From Rhizophagus irregularis (taxonomy: Eukaryota > Glomeromycota > Glomeromycetes > Glomerales > Glomeraceae): a stretch of DNA of 64,000 nt. Shown piece by piece: positions 59,480 to 64,000 of the stretch (the first letter of the stretch is position 1; each line of letters opens with the position of its first letter). The stretch lies in contig NC_089431.1 of NCBI RefSeq assembly GCF_026210795.1, positions 4,464,001-4,528,000 of the forward strand, in the 5' to 3' direction. The notes under the pieces were generated by a model. It had not been told where the DNA came from. It made no database searches and saw nothing but the letters and a program-made list of their open reading frames with translations. The position numbers and the translations under genes are program-made.

Positions 59480-60215
59480 GGATAGTCGGATAGGCGGTTT
59501 GTTTAGTTTTGCGAATCGATTCCGAACAGAGCATTCCAAACAATCAGCTTGGATCGGTCTGGTCTCGCAATTGCTACCTTTGACAAGATCAGCAGAAAGA
59601 AATTGTTACCTTCCAAGTATATTTGGTTTAGATTTATATAACGATAACGTATGATTATTATATATTTAATTGAAAATTAGCAGATCGTGTCAGACATACT
59701 CTATTCATTTTTAAACCTTTATTCATAATACCGGTAAAAATTAAGAGCTAATTATACGAGTATTATTCCATGCGATCAGAGCAATTTCCTGAGATAAAAT
59801 TACTATTATTATTTATAAAATGATTTATTCGGTGACTAGAGTGATTTTTTTACGTAAAATTTTAACTAAATACTGACGGATTTATATATAAATTAGAATA
59901 AAATGTTTAATTATTTGATATGTATAAGATTTATTATTCAAAACCATTTCAATCATAATCATGCATATACAAAATAATAAATTATATAAAATAAAATTTA
60001 CCATTTAATTAATTAAATTTCGCAGCCCAAACATTTAGAAGCTATAAGGAAAAAAAAACAATAAAAAAAATATTGTATTGAACAATTGATTAAATAACTT
60101 ACTTGAATTTATCGATGTTGATGGAATAGTTTCTTTTACATCTATTAATAATAAATTGTCAATAAATATCTTTAATGTAAAATATTTTTTTATATAAAAT
60201 ATTAATAATAATAAA
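59480..60215. other. Spacer shared with the other duplicated unit
   Basis: Aligns in pieces with 50900-51340 and 51510-51890. The pogo-like element at 51344-51508 has no counterpart here. Confidence 0.45.
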
Positions 60216-60219
60216 TTCA

Positions 60220-61320
60220 CCTGATTTGTGTTGAAGTAAATATAATTTAGTTAAATTCACTGGTTCTGAAATATTTTTGAAATTTAAAAGTCTGGTTGTA
60301 TAAATGGCTTGTGGATGTGTTAGACTTCAAATATTTCATTTTCATTTGACTGGTTCTTTAATTTATTTGTCTTAATTTTTTCAACATCCTTTATTTGAGC
60401 ATAAAATTTACCAAAATTATCTTTCAGTTTTTTTTAAAAATTTGTTATATTTCTTTAGAAGTTGATCTATTCTCTACTTTAGCACCCCAACATTTAATAA
60501 TCGACATATATTTATTTATTATTATTCCAAATGAATAAATGTCTGCAACCATTGTATACTGATAACTACATATAGCAGTTATAGCACGTAAGGTAATACC
60601 CCATAAATTCCTTTTTCAATCGATCGCTTTTCATTATTGATGATTGAAACATTCCTAAATCATTAATAAATGGATAATATTACTACGATATAATATATTG
60701 TTTGAATGAGAAGCTTTATGAATTTTTCCAGCATTGAAGCCTATTGGCAATTTTTTTTAAACTAGTTTGTTTGATAATCCAAGAAAAATTTATTTAGTAT
60801 TTGGATCTTGAGTTATTCCGTAACATTTGGTTATAACCGAAAAATTACCCGAGATATAAGGTTTAACATTATTGGATCCTAATACACAAATATACAAAAA
60901 TAAGTTTTTAAATATAATAAAATTTTTATTTATTACCCATTTAAAAATTCCGTACTTATATCTGAAGAATTGTCTAAGCTTTTTAATGAAACTTTTGATA
61001 CTTTTTCTTTGCCATCTTTGACTTTCAGTATCTCAAAATTTGATATACACTTCAAGCCAGCAAGTTGGATAAATTTTGCTAAACCCTCCACTGGTAATAA
61101 AAGTAGTATTTTTGAAAACGTCAAAAAAAGGAATCCACTCAAGACATTTTCTAGGATGTACAGTATTGAGTTGTAACTTCAATTTAATTTATCAATAATT
61201 TTATTTCACTTGTCCATTTTTTAAAGTTCACTTAAACCTTTTAGTATTACAAAGTTGACACCATCTTTATCTTGTGCTTGGTTTATTGCATTCGCCACAT
61301 ATTCCATATACTATGTTTAT
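60220..61320 (-). pseudogene. Protein kinase pseudogene with N-terminal CxxC segment
   Basis: On the minus strand, near 61310: YGICGECNKPST and WCQLCNTKRF, the double Cys-pair N-terminus of AM-fungal kinases. Then KCLEWIPFFDVFKNTTFITS and GGFSKIYP (glycine-rich loop), and LKSLDNSSDISTEFLNG ending at a donor (GGTAATAA near 60930). After a short intron the C-lobe remains as degraded pieces (YTMVADIYSFGIIINKYMS near 60530). Many stops and frameshifts exist. It is the counterpart of 52025-52985. Confidence 0.8.
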
Positions 61321-61785
61321 TATTATATAAAAGATAAATTATTTTGTGAATAACGACAAACCTGAAAATGTTGCTACGTTTTAATGATATTTAAAACCTT
61401 ACAAACTTCAAAAAAATCAAATTTTTAGTGGAACATTGCAGTTAAATAATTAACAAGTAAAAATGACAACGTTTTATTGTTATAACCAAAAATCAAGAGA
61501 TTTGCGTAATTAATTGTGCTCTGGTATTAATGTTTATTATTTAGTTTATGTTTTACGAGGGATTACGATTTACGACCCGGTTAAAATTTATAGTAATACT
61601 CTATAAAAAAAGTAAAAGCTTGTAAAATTTATTATAAGAATTTTGTAATAGTTAATTAATAAATAAATAACTATAAAACATGAATGTAATAATAAATTTT
61701 AAAAAAAATTCCTTTAATTTCTAATTCAATAATTTAAAACAATGTGTTTTAACCCTAATAAGTAAATAAACCCATCTATTGTAAA

Positions 61786-63333
61786 CTATTTATTAATTTT
61801 TTGTGAAAATGTATAAGTATCTTTTGTAATTTGAAATATTTCGTATTCTTTTATAGTATAACCATTTCCTGTTTCTCTGATCGCGTTTACATAAGAATAT
61901 TTTTTACAATAACAGTGATTAAAATCTTTTTTGGAGCTAGAAAATAAATAGTTGCTTTTTATTATAAGGTCACCATAACCAAACGATGGTCCATAATTCA
62001 AATTATGAAATAAAGCTTTATTTTCCTCTTTCACACGACTTAAAATATAATCATCAATATCATTATTTTTAAAAGAGAATATAAAACTATCTTTAGTATT
62101 CCCATAACTATCATCAGATTTCCATTCAATCGGATTAAATCCTCCAAGAATTTCTTCACTACCTTCCACTTTAATAACAGTTATAGTACAAGATCTACTA
62201 TCACAATTTTCATGAAATTTTTCAGGTGTAAATCCATCACGAGATCCACGAAGGATTAATTTGAACTCATATGAATTTTTCAATTCATTTGTAATATCTA
62301 GCCTATCAATCCATTTTGAGATTAATTCAGCATGTTGAATTGTAATAATATTTGAATCAATATTTTTTAAATCAATATCTCTAGTTTCATTCTGTTCTGA
62401 ATTTCTATTTGGTATATAATCACGATTCAAAAAGTATTTGATTAAATATTCATTAGTTTCATCAGGAATAATCTTTTTATACGGATCATATACCTTATTC
62501 AGAAATTCTTTAGAAGTAAATTCAGTAAATTTAATTAAAGGAATAAATTGTTGTAAAGTATTTTTTAAAGCGTTAAAATCATCATTTGAATAACTTGAAG
62601 GATCTGAAGAAAGTTCAGAATTTTGAGCAATACCCCATTTAAGCACATACTCCCAAACTTGAACTTCACTCATTCGAAGATTATCATGTTGAATAAGAGA
62701 GATTAAAGCTTTTTCTGAAATCGAAGTAAAATCAGGTAAATTAAAAATCTTTTCAGGATGGTTAGATATTAACTCTGTACAAAAATTTTGAAGTTTTGAT
62801 AAAGAATTATTTTCAAAACTCGTTTGGTAAATCGAGCAAAAATTTTGTTCCAACCAGCTCGTTTTGTTTACAATTAAGAATGATTGTAAATGAGGAATTA
62901 ATTCATAAAGATTTAATTCACTAGCAGCAATCAAAATTTTAATGACATCCGAAGTATCGTGTTCTGCCAAAGAAAGTCTTCCGCCATAAATATACCTAAT
63001 TTAAAAATCGATGATAAGAAAATTAAAAATAATTTTATAAAACGATAATTTGTTTATAAAAAAATGAGTTTAATACCTTAACATTACTTGAAAAGTTTCA
63101 GGTAAAATATTTGGTAATTTAATATGAGTTAAAGTTCCATCATTTCTCCTTTCATTAGTCGACAAAATTCTTTTCAAATAAGGAGAACGATAATTTAAAA
63201 TAACCATGTGAGCACGAAAAATTTTTACGTGAGGGTCAATACCAACTTCAATTGTAATATCATAATATTCTTCGTCATTTAAAATTTCGAGTAAATTTTG
63301 AGACAAATTTGGTAAAAATTTATTATCAGCCAT
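61786..63333 (-). CDS. BTB-BACK-TLDc protein, 488 aa
   Basis: Exons 63333-63077 and 62995-61786 join across an 81-bp phase-2 intron (GTATTA..TAG) to 489 codons. The start is MADNKFLPNLSQNLLEI. BTB (NDEEYYDITIEVG), BACK (SWLEQNFCSIYQTSF, VWEYVLKWG) and TLDc (RGSRDGFTPEKFHENCDS, EEILGGFNPIEW, GPSFGYGDLIIKS, IKEYEIFQI) are complete. GGFNP replaces GGYNP. The Cys block is CYCKKYSYVNAIR. A C-terminal tail (KDTYTFSQKINK) follows FQI. The hinge is short (NRNSEQNETRDIDLKN). It is the sister of 54135-55697. Confidence 0.93.
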
Positions 63334-63362
63334 TATAGAAAGAAATGAAAAAGAATAAAGGA

Positions 63363-63380
63363 GATTGTTGCAGATCGTTT
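63363..63380 (-). promoter_or_regulatory. Shared upstream element
   Basis: On the minus strand this reads AAACGATCTGCAACAATCTC, about 34 bp upstream of the ATG at 63333. Confidence 0.55.
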
Positions 63381-63499
63381 GTACTCCGCCGCCTTTTTAC
63401 GCCTTTTTATAAAAATCATGATGATGGTGCGACGGTTGTGTTACTCTGGTGATCCAGATATAATTTTTCTTGACGGTACACAAAAATCTATGTGACGTA

Positions 63500-64000
63500 A
63501 TTTTAGTAAAAATACGGTTTACTATATAGTAATGTTTTTTTTTACGTATTCCATAAAAAAAAAAATAATGAATTTTTTTTATTAAATTTATTTATTTACA
63601 TTTCATTTTATTATACTTTATAATTAATTTATCTTTGAATTTAATAAATATAATGTAATCTATATATTTTATATACAACCAAAATTAATTTAATATGAAA
63701 ATATCAAAAAAAAAAAGAAAAGAAAATCCAAGAAATAAATGAAAGTTTGTGTTCCTCATAAAAATTAGGCAAAAATAATTTACTTTATCAATAATGAAAT
63801 GCATTATTGAATTTTATAATTTAAATAATAATAATTTTTTTATTTAATTACAAGTTTAAAAAATTCATGTTGAATCAGCACAATAAATAGTTTATATGCA
63901 AGAGCTGATAAAAAGAAACAATTATATGGAATATAGAGGATGTAAAGAACTTGATGCGGGAAGTTATTAGTATCAAATATTAACCTTGTAATACTAAAAT
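63500..64000. other. AT-rich spacer, no gene seen
   Basis: Low-complexity A/T sequence to the window edge. Confidence 0.5.

Larger units (their letters stand above)
57700..63500. repeat. Large duplicated unit, copy 2 (with 49230-55800)
   Basis: Same order and strand as copy 1: BTB-TLDc gene (57755-59332), shared upstream block, kinase pseudogene (60220-61320), BTB-TLDc gene (61786-63333). The kinase copy keeps the N-lobe region but has a more decayed C-lobe. Confidence 0.75.

Overview
The window is very AT-rich eukaryotic DNA with short introns of 66-116 bp and canonical GT..AG borders. It carries a tandem family of BTB-BACK-TLDc proteins, decayed copies of a lineage-style protein kinase, a BED/hAT transposase, many small inverted-repeat elements and one isolated 5S rRNA gene. 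This mix, and the look of the kinase and TLDc proteins, suggest an arbuscular mycorrhizal fungus (Glomeromycotina, probably Rhizophagus-like). That assignment comes from recognising families, not from a database search.

The dominant feature is an array of 15 BTB-BACK-TLDc loci, with the coding parts on the minus strand, spread from 5.1 to 63.3 kb. Eleven can be assembled as intact two-exon genes of 478-512 codons: 5142-6730, 16831-18420, 20154-21684, 26205-27727, 29599-31185, 31463-33067, 40353-41957, 49263-50769, 54135-55697, 57755-59332 and 61786-63333. One is a nearly complete fresh pseudogene (23364-24901). Three are wrecks: 33236-34368 (partly inverted), 43303-43475 and 48303-48822. Every intact copy has one phase-2 intron at the same place inside the BTB domain. 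Nearly all carry a short shared element (gene sense GATCTRCAACAA) 20-125 bp upstream of the ATG. Two block duplications are visible: 4.3-6.8 kb with 16.0-18.5 kb, and 49.2-55.8 kb with 57.7-63.5 kb. The second block has the order BTB gene, kinase pseudogene, BTB gene.

Other genes are a four-exon coiled-coil protein of 484 aa (9557-11229, minus), an apparently intact three-exon hAT transposase of 673 aa (13373-15587, plus), 5S rRNA (36626-36741, plus) and three protein-kinase pseudogenes (2130-3757 plus; 52025-52985 and 60220-61320 minus). The first kinase pseudogene seems to be fused to a zinc-cluster segment of transposase type.

Spacers hold at least eight convincing small inverted-repeat elements (MITE-like), some with TA, TTA or 3-bp target duplications. 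One sits in the 5' leader of the gene at 20154-21684, between its ATG and the shared element. Another is present in one paralogous flank and cleanly absent from the other. A possible truncated LTR retrotransposon end lies at 43.5-44.8 kb, and a short telomere-like TTAGGG tract interrupts a pseudogene at 33.4 kb. The intact array genes probably encode cytosolic adaptors, by family analogy BTB/BACK for Cullin-3 and TLDc for stress or V-ATPase related roles. No specific function can be read from the sequence.
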